10,305 nucleotides of DNA from an uncultured Collinsella sp. (GTDB lineage Bacteria > Actinomycetota > Coriobacteriia > Coriobacteriales > Coriobacteriaceae), in assembly GCA_902495085.1 (NCBI GenBank), contig CABUWA010000064.1:1-10305 (forward strand), given 5' to 3'. Both the position numbers and the translations under genes were made by a program. Shown here piece by piece: positions 1 to 7,214 of this stretch; positions within the stretch are counted from its first letter, which is position 1, and each line of letters starts with the position of its first letter. The notes beneath the pieces were generated by a model, which was not told where the DNA came from, made no database searches, and saw nothing but the letters and a program-made list of their open reading frames with translations.

Positions 1-165
1 AAATTCCCCACTGGCGGTAAATCGGGCGGTGCCAAAGGGGCGCCGTGGTGCAGGCGAGACGCCTGCGGCCGAGCCGATGAGTCCGCGACCCGTGCGTGTG
101 TTGGTTCGCATGCCGGCTGAACTGGTGAGATTCCAGTACCAACGGTTAGAGTCCGGATGAAAGAG
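1..165 (+). ncRNA. FMN riboswitch (RFN element), 5' end cut by the window
   Basis: The conserved RFN blocks appear in order. An AAATTCCCCACTGGCGGT block at 1-18 corresponds to the usual AAATTCCC.ACCGGCGGT. GAGTCCGCGACCCG at about 79-92 corresponds to GAGCCCGCGACCCG. A short hairpin ACTGG/CCAGT lies at about 121-136, and AGAGTCCGGATGAAAGAGG at 148-166 corresponds to the 3' AGTCTGGATGGGAGAAGG block. A long variable P3-type arm lies between about 20 and 78. The 5' strand of the closing P1 helix is missing because the window starts inside the aptamer. The 3' edge touches the ribosome binding site of the next gene, and no terminator hairpin separates them. I infer that FMN binding hides the ribosome binding site, so control is probably translational. 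The first gene downstream is a RibU-like riboflavin transporter, which fits the call. A cobalamin riboswitch was considered and does not fit. Confidence 0.93.
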
Positions 166-178
166 GCAGGTGATCTTA

Positions 179-769
179 ATGTCTGAACAGTCGCAGCATA
201 TCCATTTTGAGAACACGAATAGGTGGAGCACCAAACAGCTCGTTACCATGGCGCTGATGTGTGCTTTGGGCGCCCTGTTTATGTATGTGCAGCTACCCAT
301 CCTTCCTTCGGCGCCGTTTTTGACGTATGACCCGTCGCTGGTGCCGGCGATGGTGTGCGGGTTTGCATATGGTCCCGGTGCCGGTACCGCTGTTGCCGCC
401 ATGGCGATCGTTATCCATGCGCTCACCACGGGTGACTGGGTCGGCGCGCTTATGAACCTGGTTGCCACGCTGGGTTACATTCTGCCCGCGGCTATCGTTT
501 ACCAGAAGATGCACACCTATAAGGGTGCCGTGATTGGCCTGGTGCTCGGCGTCATTGCCGCTACAGCGCTGTCTATGGTCGCAAACCTTACCATTGGCGT
601 TTGGTTCTGGTATGGCTCGGTCGATGTGATCGCCCCACTCATGATTCCTGCCGTGCTGCCGTTCAACCTTATCAAGACCGTGCTTAACTCGGTGTTGACG
701 CTGGCGGTGTATAAAGCAGTCTCCAACCTCATCACGCCTAAAAAGGATCAGGTCAAAGGCCGCGCATGA
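179..769 (+). CDS. ribU: ECF transporter S component, riboflavin-specific (RibU)
   Basis: This is the substrate-binding membrane subunit of an energy-coupling factor importer, predicted to bind riboflavin in the cytoplasmic membrane. The 196-residue product matches the usual RibU size. It has a short polar N-terminus (about 1-17) and then about six hydrophobic segments. The first, at about 18-41, has the ALMCALGALFMYV pattern of the helix that docks onto EcfT. The stretch from about 49 to 69, with YDPSLVPAMVCGFAYGPGAG, resembles the RibU block in which a D-x-x-x-x-P is followed by GFxxGPxxG. The start is chosen as ATG 179 because GAGGCAGG (163-170) sits 8 nt upstream; an in-frame GTG at 170 would overlap that site. 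The upstream FMN riboswitch strongly supports riboflavin as substrate. The stop overlaps the next start by 4 bp (ATGA), which implies translational coupling. Confidence 0.92.
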   Translation: MSEQSQHIHFENTNRWSTKQLVTMALMCALGALFMYVQLPILPSAPFLTYDPSLVPAMVCGFAYGPGAGTAVAAMAIVIHALTTGDWVGALMNLVATLGYILPAAIVYQKMHTYKGAVIGLVLGVIAATALSMVANLTIGVWFWYGSVDVIAPLMIPAVLPFNLIKTVLNSVLTLAVYKAVSNLITPKKDQVKGRA

Positions 770-2670
770 TTGAGTGTCGGGGCGTTTCCTTTAGCTATGA
801 CGGCGCCGTGTCGGCACTTGACGGTGTCGATCTGAGCATCGAGGACGGCGAGTTTTTCTGCATCCTCGGTGGCAATGGGTCGGGCAAGTCGACGTTTGCC
901 AAGCATCTGAATGCGCTGTTGCAACCCGATGCGGGCACGGTACGCATCAACGGCATGGATGCGTCCGATCCCGAGCTGGTCTACGACATTCGTTCGACCG
1001 CGGGCATGGTATTCCAGAATCCCGACGACCAGCTGGTGGCAACGCTTGTCGAAGATGACGTTGCGTTCGGTCCCGAAAACCTTGGCGTGCCATCGGCGCA
1101 AATTGCGCAGCGCGTACGCGAGGCGCTGAAGGGCGTGGGCCTGGTGGGCTTTGAGCGCCATGAGACCCACGCGCTTTCGGGCGGCCAAAAGCAGCGCGTG
1201 GCGCTTGCCGGCGTGCTCGCCATGGAACCGCGCGTGCTCATATTGGACGAGGCTTCCTCGATGCTCGATCCGCGTGGGCGCAAGGGCCTCATGAAGGCTT
1301 GCCGCGCGTTGCACGATCGCGGCATGACCATCGTGATGATTACGCACTTTATGGAAGAGGCCGCCGAGGCCGATCGCGTCGCCGTGTTTCAGACGGGGCG
1401 AGTTGCCATGCTGGGCACGCCCGAGGAAATCTTGACGCGGGCGGACGAACTTGCGCAGCTCAACCTTGACATGCCAGAGTCGTGCCGTTTGGGCATGGCG
1501 CTTCGTGCGAAGGGCGTGCCTGTTCATTCGCAGGTGCGTGAGGCAGATATGGTTGCCGAGGTTGCGCAGGTCTATACCGAGCGAAGTGAGGCGGGCACCG
1601 CGGGGCAGCCTTCCGCACCCCAGTTGGAAATCGCTGACGGCACTGTTTCGGCAGACAACGAGGAAAACGCGTCGGAGCCCGTCATCGAACTATCCCATGT
1701 TTCGTACAGTTATTCGCTCAGTCCGCGCGAGCGCCGCCGCTGGCATAAGCGCTCGGCCACTGCGGGCAAATCGAGCAAACAGGCTCTCTGGGGAAACGAC
1801 CCCAGCAGCCCGTGGGCGCTGCGCGATGTATCGCTGACGGTGCGTCGCGGCGAGTTCCTGGGGCTAGCAGGCCATACCGGTTCGGGTAAATCGACGCTGG
1901 TCCAGCATCTCAACGGGCTGATCCGTCCGCAGGAGGGAAGCGTTTGCGCGCTGGGGCTCGACCTATCAAACAAGAAAGACGCCGCTGCGGTTAAGGCCAA
2001 GGTCGGCGTGGTGTTTCAGTATCCTGAGCGTCAGCTGTTTGCCGAAACCGTGGCGCAGGACGTGGCGTTTGGTCCGCACAACCTTGGCTTGCCGCAAGAT
2101 GAAGTCGACCGTCGTGTCGAGTCATCGCTCTCACGCGTGGGCCTCGACCTTTCCACGGTCGGCGACAAGAGTCCCTTTGAGCTTTCGGGCGGTCAGCAAC
2201 GGCGCGTGGCATTCGCCGGCGTGCTCGCCATGGAGCCCGAGGTCCTGGTGCTCGATGAACCCATGGCGGGGCTCGATCCGGCTGCGCGCAGGGATTTCCT
2301 TGAGCTTATCGATCGACTCCATCGCGAGGGCCTGACCGTTGTCATGGTTTCGCACAGCATGGATGACCTGGCCAATTGCTGCGACTGCATCGTCGTAATG
2401 AACGAAGGCGCGGTGTTTGCCGAGGGAACCCCCGCGCAGGTGTTTGCGCATGCCGATGAGCTCAAGTCGATCGGCTTGGGCGTTCCCGCCGCTCAGCGTA
2501 TGGCGCTGGCGCTTACGGAGGCGGGCGTGCCGCTGCGTCGCGGCGGGCTCTATACGGTTGAGTCGCTGGCAGACGAGTTGGTGGACCTGCTAATCGGTCG
2601 CTCGGGCGGTCCTTCTAACGTCGCGGACATTGCTAAATCCAAGACGGTCGCGCGAGAGGAGGGCTGCTAA
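766..2670 (+). CDS. ecfA: Fused ECF transporter ATPase (EcfA1-EcfA2 in one chain)
   Basis: This 634-residue protein carries both ATPase subunits of an ECF transporter, which power import on the cytoplasmic face. Domain 1 (about 1-230) has Walker A GGNGSGKST at 35-43, Q-loop Q84, signature LSGGQ at 137-141, Walker B VLILDE at 157-162 followed by ASSMLDP, and H-loop H194. The ASSMLDP form is typical of EcfA1. Domain 2 (about 303-560) has Walker A GHTGSGKST at 369-377, Q418, LSGGQ at 473-477, VLVLDE at 493-498 followed by PMAGLDP, and H530. The GHTGSGKST and AGLDP forms are typical of EcfA2. All catalytic residues are present in both halves, so both nucleotide sites should be able to hydrolyse ATP. 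An acidic, low-complexity linker (about 262-302) joins the halves. Domain 2 also has a basic insertion at about 324-345, before its first strand pair. The gene overlaps ribU by 4 bp and ecfT by 1 bp. In most bacteria these are two separate genes. Confidence 0.95.
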   Translation: MIECRGVSFSYDGAVSALDGVDLSIEDGEFFCILGGNGSGKSTFAKHLNALLQPDAGTVRINGMDASDPELVYDIRSTAGMVFQNPDDQLVATLVEDDVAFGPENLGVPSAQIAQRVREALKGVGLVGFERHETHALSGGQKQRVALAGVLAMEPRVLILDEASSMLDPRGRKGLMKACRALHDRGMTIVMITHFMEEAAEADRVAVFQTGRVAMLGTPEEILTRADELAQLNLDMPESCRLGMALRAKGVPVHSQVREADMVAEVAQVYTERSEAGTAGQPSAPQLEIADGTVSADNEENASEPVIELSHVSYSYSLSPRERRRWHKRSATAGKSSKQALWGNDPSSPWALRDVSLTVRRGEFLGLAGHTGSGKSTLVQHLNGLIRPQEGSVCALGLDLSNKKDAAAVKAKVGVVFQYPERQLFAETVAQDVAFGPHNLGLPQDEVDRRVESSLSRVGLDLSTVGDKSPFELSGGQQRRVAFAGVLAMEPEVLVLDEPMAGLDPAARRDFLELIDRLHREGLTVVMVSHSMDDLANCCDCIVVMNEGAVFAEGTPAQVFAHADELKSIGLGVPAAQRMALALTEAGVPLRRGGLYTVESLADELVDLLIGRSGGPSNVADIAKSKTVAREEGC

Positions 2671-3470
2671 TGGAGGCGTTTTCGTTTGGCAGCTACTATC
2701 CGAGCGATAGTGCGATCCATCGCCTGGATCCGCGCACCAAGCTGCTCCTGGGCTTTGTGTTTTTGATCACGACGCTGACTGTCGGCGGCTTCCGCGGACT
2801 GGCCCCTGTCGCAGTTTTCGTCGCGCTGATCTATGCCGTGTCCCGGGTGCCGGTTCGTCGCGCTCTGTCGTCGATGGCGCCGCTGCTGGCAATCGTCGTC
2901 GTGGTCGCGGTACTCAACTTGTTTACCGATCAGAGTGGTCGCATCCTGTGGCAGCTCGGCTTTCTGCAGATAAGCGAGGGCTCACTGCGTTCTGCCGCCT
3001 TTATGGCGTGCCGCCTGACGTTGATGATGGCCGGCATGAGTGCCATTACGCTCACCACGCCCACGCTCGACCTCACCGCAGGTTTTGAGCGTCTGCTCGC
3101 GCCGTTTGCGCGCGTGGGGCTCCCTGCGCACGAGCTCGGCATGATCATGGGTATCGCGCTGCGCTTTATGCCGCAGTTCGCTACCGAGATGAAGCAGACG
3201 GCGGACGCGCAGGCGAGCCGCGGTGCGCGCGTGATGGGAGGCCCGCTCGGCGGCGTGCGTATGCTCGGCAGTGTGGCGATTCCGCTGTTCACGGGCGTGT
3301 TCCGTCATGCCGAAACGCTGTCTGCCGCCATGGATGCCCGTTGCTATCATGGCGAGCAGGGCCGCACACGTCTGCATGCGCTTGCATTTGGCCGCGGCGA
3401 TGCGTTGGCGGCGGTGGTGACGGCGTTTCTGCTCATCTGCGTCATCGTCATCAATCTTCAACTTGTTTAG
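2670..3470 (+). CDS. ecfT: ECF transporter transmembrane component EcfT
   Basis: EcfT is the integral-membrane scaffold that links the ATPase pair to the S component. The 266-residue product opens with the family's typical block SYYPSDSAIHRLDPRTKLLL, followed by hydrophobic segments near residues 28-60, 66-85, 105-125 and 245-264. Two cytoplasmic coupling helices carry the arginine motifs that contact the ATPases. The first is ASRGAR around 182-187. The second is MDARCY at 221-226, where the usual form is ARG, so Cys225 replaces the normal glycine while Arg224 is kept. The start ATG shares its A with the ecfA stop codon, and a GAGGAGG ribosome site lies just upstream near 2655. The direct coupling to ribU and ecfA suggests a riboflavin-dedicated importer. 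The module could also serve S components encoded elsewhere, as in group II ECF systems. Confidence 0.93.
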   Translation: MEAFSFGSYYPSDSAIHRLDPRTKLLLGFVFLITTLTVGGFRGLAPVAVFVALIYAVSRVPVRRALSSMAPLLAIVVVVAVLNLFTDQSGRILWQLGFLQISEGSLRSAAFMACRLTLMMAGMSAITLTTPTLDLTAGFERLLAPFARVGLPAHELGMIMGIALRFMPQFATEMKQTADAQASRGARVMGGPLGGVRMLGSVAIPLFTGVFRHAETLSAAMDARCYHGEQGRTRLHALAFGRGDALAAVVTAFLLICVIVINLQLV

Positions 3471-3500
3471 GCGCGATTCGAGCGCAAGAAAGGGGTCCCT

Positions 3501-3947
3501 ATGACCGACAACGACCGCACGGCTCAGCTTGAGCGCGCCTGTTCGTATCTCAGGCGCATTCCGGCGTGGTATCTGGCCACGACCGATGTGGCCGACGGAC
3601 ATCAGCCCCGCGTGAGACCGTTTTCGTTTGCCATGGTCGATGACGGTAAACTGTGGTTTTGCACGTCGCGCGACAAGGATGTGTGGGCCGAGCTCAGTGC
3701 GAATCCCAAGTTTGAGGTATCGGGCTGGAAGCCGGGGGAATGTTGGATCGTATTGACCGGCGAAGCCGCACTTGAGGACGACGCAGTTGCGAGCGACAAG
3801 GTGCGTCAAGCGGGTTTTAAGCACATGGTGGGCATTGGCGAGGAGCACGAGAGTGCCAACGACGGCCGCCTTGCTTTCTTTTCGGTCCGCAATATTGCCG
3901 CGCGCTTCTGTGATATCGACGGCAGTGAGGAGCGCCTGGAGCTCTAG
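3501..3947 (+). CDS. PNPOx-like FMN-binding split-barrel protein, copy 1 (COG5015 type)
   Basis: This 148-residue protein belongs to the pyridoxamine 5'-phosphate oxidase-like split-barrel superfamily, whose small single-domain members usually bind FMN or a related flavin as dimers. The N-terminal part has the typical order: helix, then PAWYLAT (about 21-27), a short hairpin, RVRPFSFAMVDDGKLWFCTS with the R-x-R-P-F block, then KDVWAELSANPKFEV and a final strand containing WIVLTGEAALEDD. The reaction is unknown, and no residue visible here identifies a substrate. It is unlikely to be the true PdxH, which is longer and has a conserved C-terminal block that is absent here. The start at ATG 3501 has AAAGGGG (3489-3495) 5 nt upstream. 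It lies 30 bp behind ecfT and probably belongs to the same FMN-controlled transcript, which suits a flavin protein. It is paralogous to the next gene. Confidence 0.87.
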   Translation: MTDNDRTAQLERACSYLRRIPAWYLATTDVADGHQPRVRPFSFAMVDDGKLWFCTSRDKDVWAELSANPKFEVSGWKPGECWIVLTGEAALEDDAVASDKVRQAGFKHMVGIGEEHESANDGRLAFFSVRNIAARFCDIDGSEERLEL

Positions 3948-3991
3948 CTCGCACAAACCAGGTTCCCAAACTAGCTAGTACAGGAGGAAAC

Positions 3992-4402
3992 GTGGACGGA
4001 TTGAATACGGTTTTGGAGTATCTGACGTCGGTGCCGGCGTGGTATCTGGCGACGAGCGTGGACGGACAGCCACATGTGCGTCCGTTCTCGTTTGCACAGA
4101 TCCAGGATGGCAAGCTGTGGTTTGTAACAGCGCGCACCAAAGATGTGTGGCAAGAGCTGCTGCAAAATCAGCGCTTTGAGGCCACGAGTTGGTGGCCGGG
4201 CCATGGCTGGCTCATCTTGCGCGGGCGTGCCGGCTTGGATGACCGGGCTTTAGACGAAATGCGCGAAGCCGGTTGGAAGCATCTTGAGCGCCTGGGCGAG
4301 CACTATGAGGGGCCTAACGACCCCACGCTCGTCTTCTTTAGCGTCGAGGATCCCGAGGCTTTTATCTGCAATCACGACGAATGGGTGCCGGTCGAGCTCT
4401 AG
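3992..4402 (+). CDS. PNPOx-like FMN-binding split-barrel protein, copy 2 (COG5015 type)
   Basis: This 136-residue protein is a paralogue of the gene just upstream. Both share PAWYLAT, V-R-P-F-S-F-A, DGKLW, KDVW-x-EL, a G-W strand pair, an AG[FW]KH segment and a late FFSV strand, and about half of the residues agree by eye over the aligned length. It should form the same split-barrel dimer and probably binds FMN; the substrate is unknown. The start is GTG 3992, supported by a near-perfect AGGAGG at 3982-3987 only 4 nt before it. A GTG start with such a strong and close ribosome site is slightly unusual, but no nearby ATG in frame is better. The 44-bp gap from copy 1 holds no terminator. The copies have diverged too far to be a recent duplication, so they may have separate roles. 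Confidence 0.85.
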   Translation: MDGLNTVLEYLTSVPAWYLATSVDGQPHVRPFSFAQIQDGKLWFVTARTKDVWQELLQNQRFEATSWWPGHGWLILRGRAGLDDRALDEMREAGWKHLERLGEHYEGPNDPTLVFFSVEDPEAFICNHDEWVPVEL

Positions 4403-4440
4403 CCAGCTGGCTCATCCCAACAACTTAGTTTTTGCATGGA

Positions 4441-4492
4441 CGGGCCCCGTGTTGCCCGGCGCCGTAAGGAGTGCCGGTCGATACGGGGCCCG
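4441..4492 (+). terminator. GC-rich hairpin, possible terminator of the flavin operon
   Basis: A perfect 10-bp inverted repeat, CGGGCCCCGT (4441-4450) with ACGGGGCCCG (4483-4492), encloses a 32-nt loop. The loop holds an inner 5-bp stem, CCGGC (4456-4460) with GCCGG (4473-4477). It lies 38 bp after the second split-barrel gene, where an operon end is expected. The following CTCAATTTGTCAA is only weakly T-rich, so this is not a textbook intrinsic terminator. It may instead stall polymerase or act with a termination factor. Confidence 0.45.
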
Positions 4493-4536
4493 CTCAATTT
4501 GTCAATTCCTTCAAGCGAATGTGTCGGGAATGTTTC

Positions 4537-4575
4537 AATGCATGAACATACAAGCCATTTACGTGTTCATGCATC
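4537..4575 (+). promoter_or_regulatory. ArgR operator: two ARG boxes upstream of argC
   Basis: Box 1 (4537-4554) reads aaTGCATgaacATACAag. It fits the ArgR palindrome TGnATnnnnATnCA and the actinobacterial TTGCAT/ATGCAA form. Box 2 (4558-4575) reads ttTACGTgttcATGCAtc, with one good and one weak half-site. The boxes are 3 bp apart, the usual spacing for an ArgR hexamer. They also form a perfect 11-bp inverted repeat, ATGCATGAACA (4538-4548) with TGTTCATGCAT (4564-4574). The operator sits 85 bp before argC. I infer arginine-dependent repression of the whole operon. The argR gene is not in the window. Confidence 0.72.
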
Positions 4576-4581
4576 TTTTGG

Positions 4582-4590
4582 TGCTAAAGT
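4582..4590 (+). promoter_or_regulatory. Possible extended -10 of the arg operon promoter
   Basis: TGcTAAAGT resembles an extended -10 element (TGnTATAAT), with the TGn part and four of six hexamer bases matching. No convincing -35 lies 16-18 bp upstream; that position falls inside the ARG box pair, which would let ArgR block polymerase. The match is weak, and the placement carries most of the support. Confidence 0.25.
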
Positions 4591-4659
4591 TTCAACCCAC
4601 CTCATAACGAATGCTGAGAAATGCGCATCGGTGCATAAATCGCAGACAAGGAGTCTGAT

Positions 4660-5730
4660 ATGTCTTTGAAGGTTGGAATCGTCGGCGCGGCTGGATATGC
4701 CGGAGCCGAGCTCATTCGCCTCGTGCTCGGCCATCCCGAGTTTGAACTTGTTGCCATTACGTCCAACGCCGATGCCGGCCAGCCGTTGTCTGCGGTGTAC
4801 CCGAGCTTCACCGGCGTAAGCGATCTTGTCTTCACGACGCATGACGCCCCCGAGCTCAAGAACTGCGACGCGGTCTTTTTGGCCGTGCCGCACACGGCTG
4901 CCATGGCACAGGTGCCCGCCCTGCTTGCCGCGGGAGTCTCCTGCATTGACCTCTCGGCCGACTATCGCCTGAGCGATCCGGCCACCTTTGAGGCATGGTA
5001 TGCCGCCGAGCACACGAGCCCCGAGCTACTCAAGACACGTGCCTTCGGCCTGCCCGAGCTGTTCTGCCAGGACTTGGAGACCGCTGCTTCCAGCCATGCC
5101 GCCGGAAAGCCCGTTTTGGTCGCCTGCGCCGGCTGCTATCCCACCGCAACGAGCCTTGCTGCCGCTCCTGCCGTGCGTGCGGGCTGGGTGGCCGAGAACG
5201 GTCCCGTGATTGTCGATGCCATCAGCGGTGTGACGGGTGCCGGCAAGTCCTGCAACGCTCGTACGCATTTTTGCAGCGCCGACGAGAACTTGGAGGCCTA
5301 CGGCGTGGGTAAGCATCGCCACACGCCCGAGATTGAGCAAATCCTTGGCCTGACCGATCGCGTCGTCTTTACCCCGCACCTGGCACCGCTCAAGCGTGGT
5401 CTGCTCTCCACGGTGACGATGCCGCTCGCGCCGCAGGCCATCGACTCCTTGGCTCTTGAGGACGTTGTCGACTATTACAAGCAGTTCTATGCCGGTCGCA
5501 CCTTTGTGCGCGTGCTCGATACCGGCCAGCAGCCCAAGACGGCTTCGGTTGTCGGCACCAACGCCGCCCAGATTGGCCTTGCGCTCAACAAGCGCGCGGG
5601 CGTGCTGGTGGCGACGGGCGCCATCGACAATCTGTGCAAGGGCGCTGCGGGCCAAGCGGTCCAGTGCGCCAATGTCGTCTTTGGCTTTGACGAGCGACGA
5701 GGCTTGCCCACAGTGGCGTGCCCGGTGTAG
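4660..5730 (+). CDS. argC: N-acetyl-gamma-glutamyl-phosphate reductase (ArgC)
   Basis: ArgC reduces N-acetylglutamyl 5-phosphate with NADPH to N-acetylglutamate semialdehyde, the third step of arginine synthesis, in the cytoplasm. The 356-residue protein starts with the NADP-binding Rossmann motif GIVGAAGYAGAEL (6-18). The catalytic cysteine is C159 in AGCYPTA. The substrate-binding segment SGVTGAGKS lies around 189-197, and the conserved HRHTPEI at 219-225 supplies the active-site histidine. This is a normal length for the family, and all key residues are present. The start ATG 4660 has AAGGAG (4648-4653) 6 nt upstream. It is the first gene of argCJBD and lies directly behind the predicted ArgR operator. 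Confidence 0.98.
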   Translation: MSLKVGIVGAAGYAGAELIRLVLGHPEFELVAITSNADAGQPLSAVYPSFTGVSDLVFTTHDAPELKNCDAVFLAVPHTAAMAQVPALLAAGVSCIDLSADYRLSDPATFEAWYAAEHTSPELLKTRAFGLPELFCQDLETAASSHAAGKPVLVACAGCYPTATSLAAAPAVRAGWVAENGPVIVDAISGVTGAGKSCNARTHFCSADENLEAYGVGKHRHTPEIEQILGLTDRVVFTPHLAPLKRGLLSTVTMPLAPQAIDSLALEDVVDYYKQFYAGRTFVRVLDTGQQPKTASVVGTNAAQIGLALNKRAGVLVATGAIDNLCKGAAGQAVQCANVVFGFDERRGLPTVACPV

Positions 5731-5766
5731 CACATTCGATTGTTAACGATTTGGTAGTCGGGCATC

Positions 5767-5782
5767 GAGTGGGGCGCCACTC
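5767..5782 (+). other. Small hairpin in the argC-argJ gap
   Basis: GAGTGG and CCACTC form a 6-bp stem around a GGCG loop. It sits in the 134-bp gap between argC and argJ, the longest spacer inside the operon. There is no T-tract directly after it, so it is unlikely to end transcription. It could stabilise or process the mRNA. The rest of the gap shows no gene. Confidence 0.3.
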
Positions 5783-5864
5783 TTAAGCCGGTCTCATGAT
5801 TACGACTGGCATGGCGCACCAACCGATGTCCGTTTTTTGTTTGACATAAGGAGTCGTAGGGACG

Positions 5865-7133
5865 ATGAACACCGACCTGTTTGATATCAAGATTCGCGCC
5901 GTCGAGGGCGGCGTTACGGCTGCGGCTGGTTTTAAGGCTGCAGGCATCCACGCTGGGTTCCGCAAGAACCCCGAGCGTCTGGATTACACGCTCGTCGTGC
6001 CCGATAAACCCTGTCCCGGTGCCGGCGTGTTTACCACCAACCGCTTTTGCGCGGCGCCCGTGCAGGTGAGCCGTGCCAACCTGGGCGGTGCGGACAAGGG
6101 CTACGGTATCATCGCCGGTGTTTCAATCAACTCCGGCAACGCGAACGCCGCCACGGGCGAGACCGGCCTTGCCTGCGCGCGCGAGACGTGCAGCATCGCA
6201 TCGCAGGTCATCGGCTGCGAGCCCCAGCAGATTCTGGTTGCCTCCACGGGCGTGATTGGCCAGATTCTGCCGATCGACACGTTTGAGACCGCCATTCCTG
6301 CTGCCTACGAGGCGCTCTCCGCCCACGGTGGAGCCGATGCCGCTCGCGCCATCATGACGACCGACACGCACTCCAAGGAGTACGCCGTGGCCTACGTCAG
6401 CGAGGCCGCGGGGCACGCAGGTAATGCCTATACGGTGGGCGGTATGTGCAAAGGCTCGGGTATGATCATGCCCAACATGGCCACCATGATCGCAGTCATC
6501 ACTACCGATGCCCCCGTCGAGCCGGCGGCGCTTCACGCCCTGTTACTCTCCACCGTCAAGCAGACCTTTAACAAGGTAACGGTCGATTCCGACACCTCGA
6601 CCAACGACACCTGCATCATGCTTGCCTCCGGCGCCGCTGCCGCAGATGCCGAGCCTATCGTCGAGGGCTCCGATGCCTTCGACGAGTTGGTATTTGCCGT
6701 GCACGAGGTGTGCGAGAGCCTGGCGCGCAATATCGCCGCCGATGGCGAGGGCGCATCCAAGCTTGTTACGGTCAACGTTACCGGTGCCGTGAACGACGAG
6801 GAGGCCGATATCGCCGCTCGCGCCGTTGCCAACTCGCCGCTCGTTAAGACCTGCATCGCCGGCCACGACTGCAACTGGGGCCGCGTCGCCATGGCACTCG
6901 GCAAGTGCGGCGTGAAGTTTAATCAGGAAGACGTTTCCATCGACATGATGGGCATGCCTGTCTGTCGCGATGGTCTGACTGTTCCCTTTGACGAGGACGA
7001 GGCTCTACGACGTTTCGAGGCGCCCGAGATCGTGATCTCGGCCGACCTGGGCGCAGGCGACGCGGCAACGACCGTGTGGACCTGCGACCTCACGCACGAG
7101 TACATCTCCATTAACGGTGACTACCGTTCCTAG
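5865..7133 (+). CDS. argJ: Bifunctional ornithine acetyltransferase / N-acetylglutamate synthase (ArgJ)
   Basis: ArgJ moves the acetyl group from N-acetylornithine to glutamate, releasing ornithine and closing the acetyl cycle. Many members can also use acetyl-CoA to make N-acetylglutamate. The 422-residue precursor is expected to cut itself just before Thr207 in KGSGMIMPNMATMIA, giving an alpha chain (1-206) and a beta chain (207-422) with Thr207 as nucleophile. The oxyanion-hole pair T128-G129 is visible in ASTGVIG. The later block GHDCNWGR (333-340) is the usual GxDPNWGR with Cys in place of Pro. The start ATG 5865 follows AAGGAG at 5848-5853 by 11 nt, which is rather long; GGGA at 5859-5862 may help. 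Whether this enzyme is mono- or bifunctional cannot be read safely from the sequence. The window has no argA or argE. Confidence 0.96.
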   Translation: MNTDLFDIKIRAVEGGVTAAAGFKAAGIHAGFRKNPERLDYTLVVPDKPCPGAGVFTTNRFCAAPVQVSRANLGGADKGYGIIAGVSINSGNANAATGETGLACARETCSIASQVIGCEPQQILVASTGVIGQILPIDTFETAIPAAYEALSAHGGADAARAIMTTDTHSKEYAVAYVSEAAGHAGNAYTVGGMCKGSGMIMPNMATMIAVITTDAPVEPAALHALLLSTVKQTFNKVTVDSDTSTNDTCIMLASGAAAADAEPIVEGSDAFDELVFAVHEVCESLARNIAADGEGASKLVTVNVTGAVNDEEADIAARAVANSPLVKTCIAGHDCNWGRVAMALGKCGVKFNQEDVSIDMMGMPVCRDGLTVPFDEDEALRRFEAPEIVISADLGAGDAATTVWTCDLTHEYISINGDYRS

Positions 7134-7214
7134 ATTCCAGGCACGCTGCGCATCTTGCCGCGATTGCGGACAGCGGAGCACGGCGCGATAACGATACGAA
7201 AGACGAGGCAGATT

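Noticed and set aside
1..165. Cobalamin riboswitch upstream of the transporter
   Set aside because: The conserved blocks match the FMN (RFN) element in order, and the transporter protein resembles RibU rather than a cobalt or cobalamin transporter.
748..1527. Minus-strand open frame of 259 codons opposite ecfA
   Set aside because: It lies opposite the intact first ATPase domain and has the His- and Arg-rich composition of a shadow.
2982..3956. Minus-strand open frame of 324 codons opposite ecfT and the first split-barrel gene
   Set aside because: It spans two well-supported genes and their gap, and its composition (rich in His, Arg and Ala) is typical of antisense shadows.
5841..5869. Promoter for argJ based on TTGACA
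   Set aside because: The position 17 bp downstream falls on the argJ start codon and reads GATGAA, not a -10 box.
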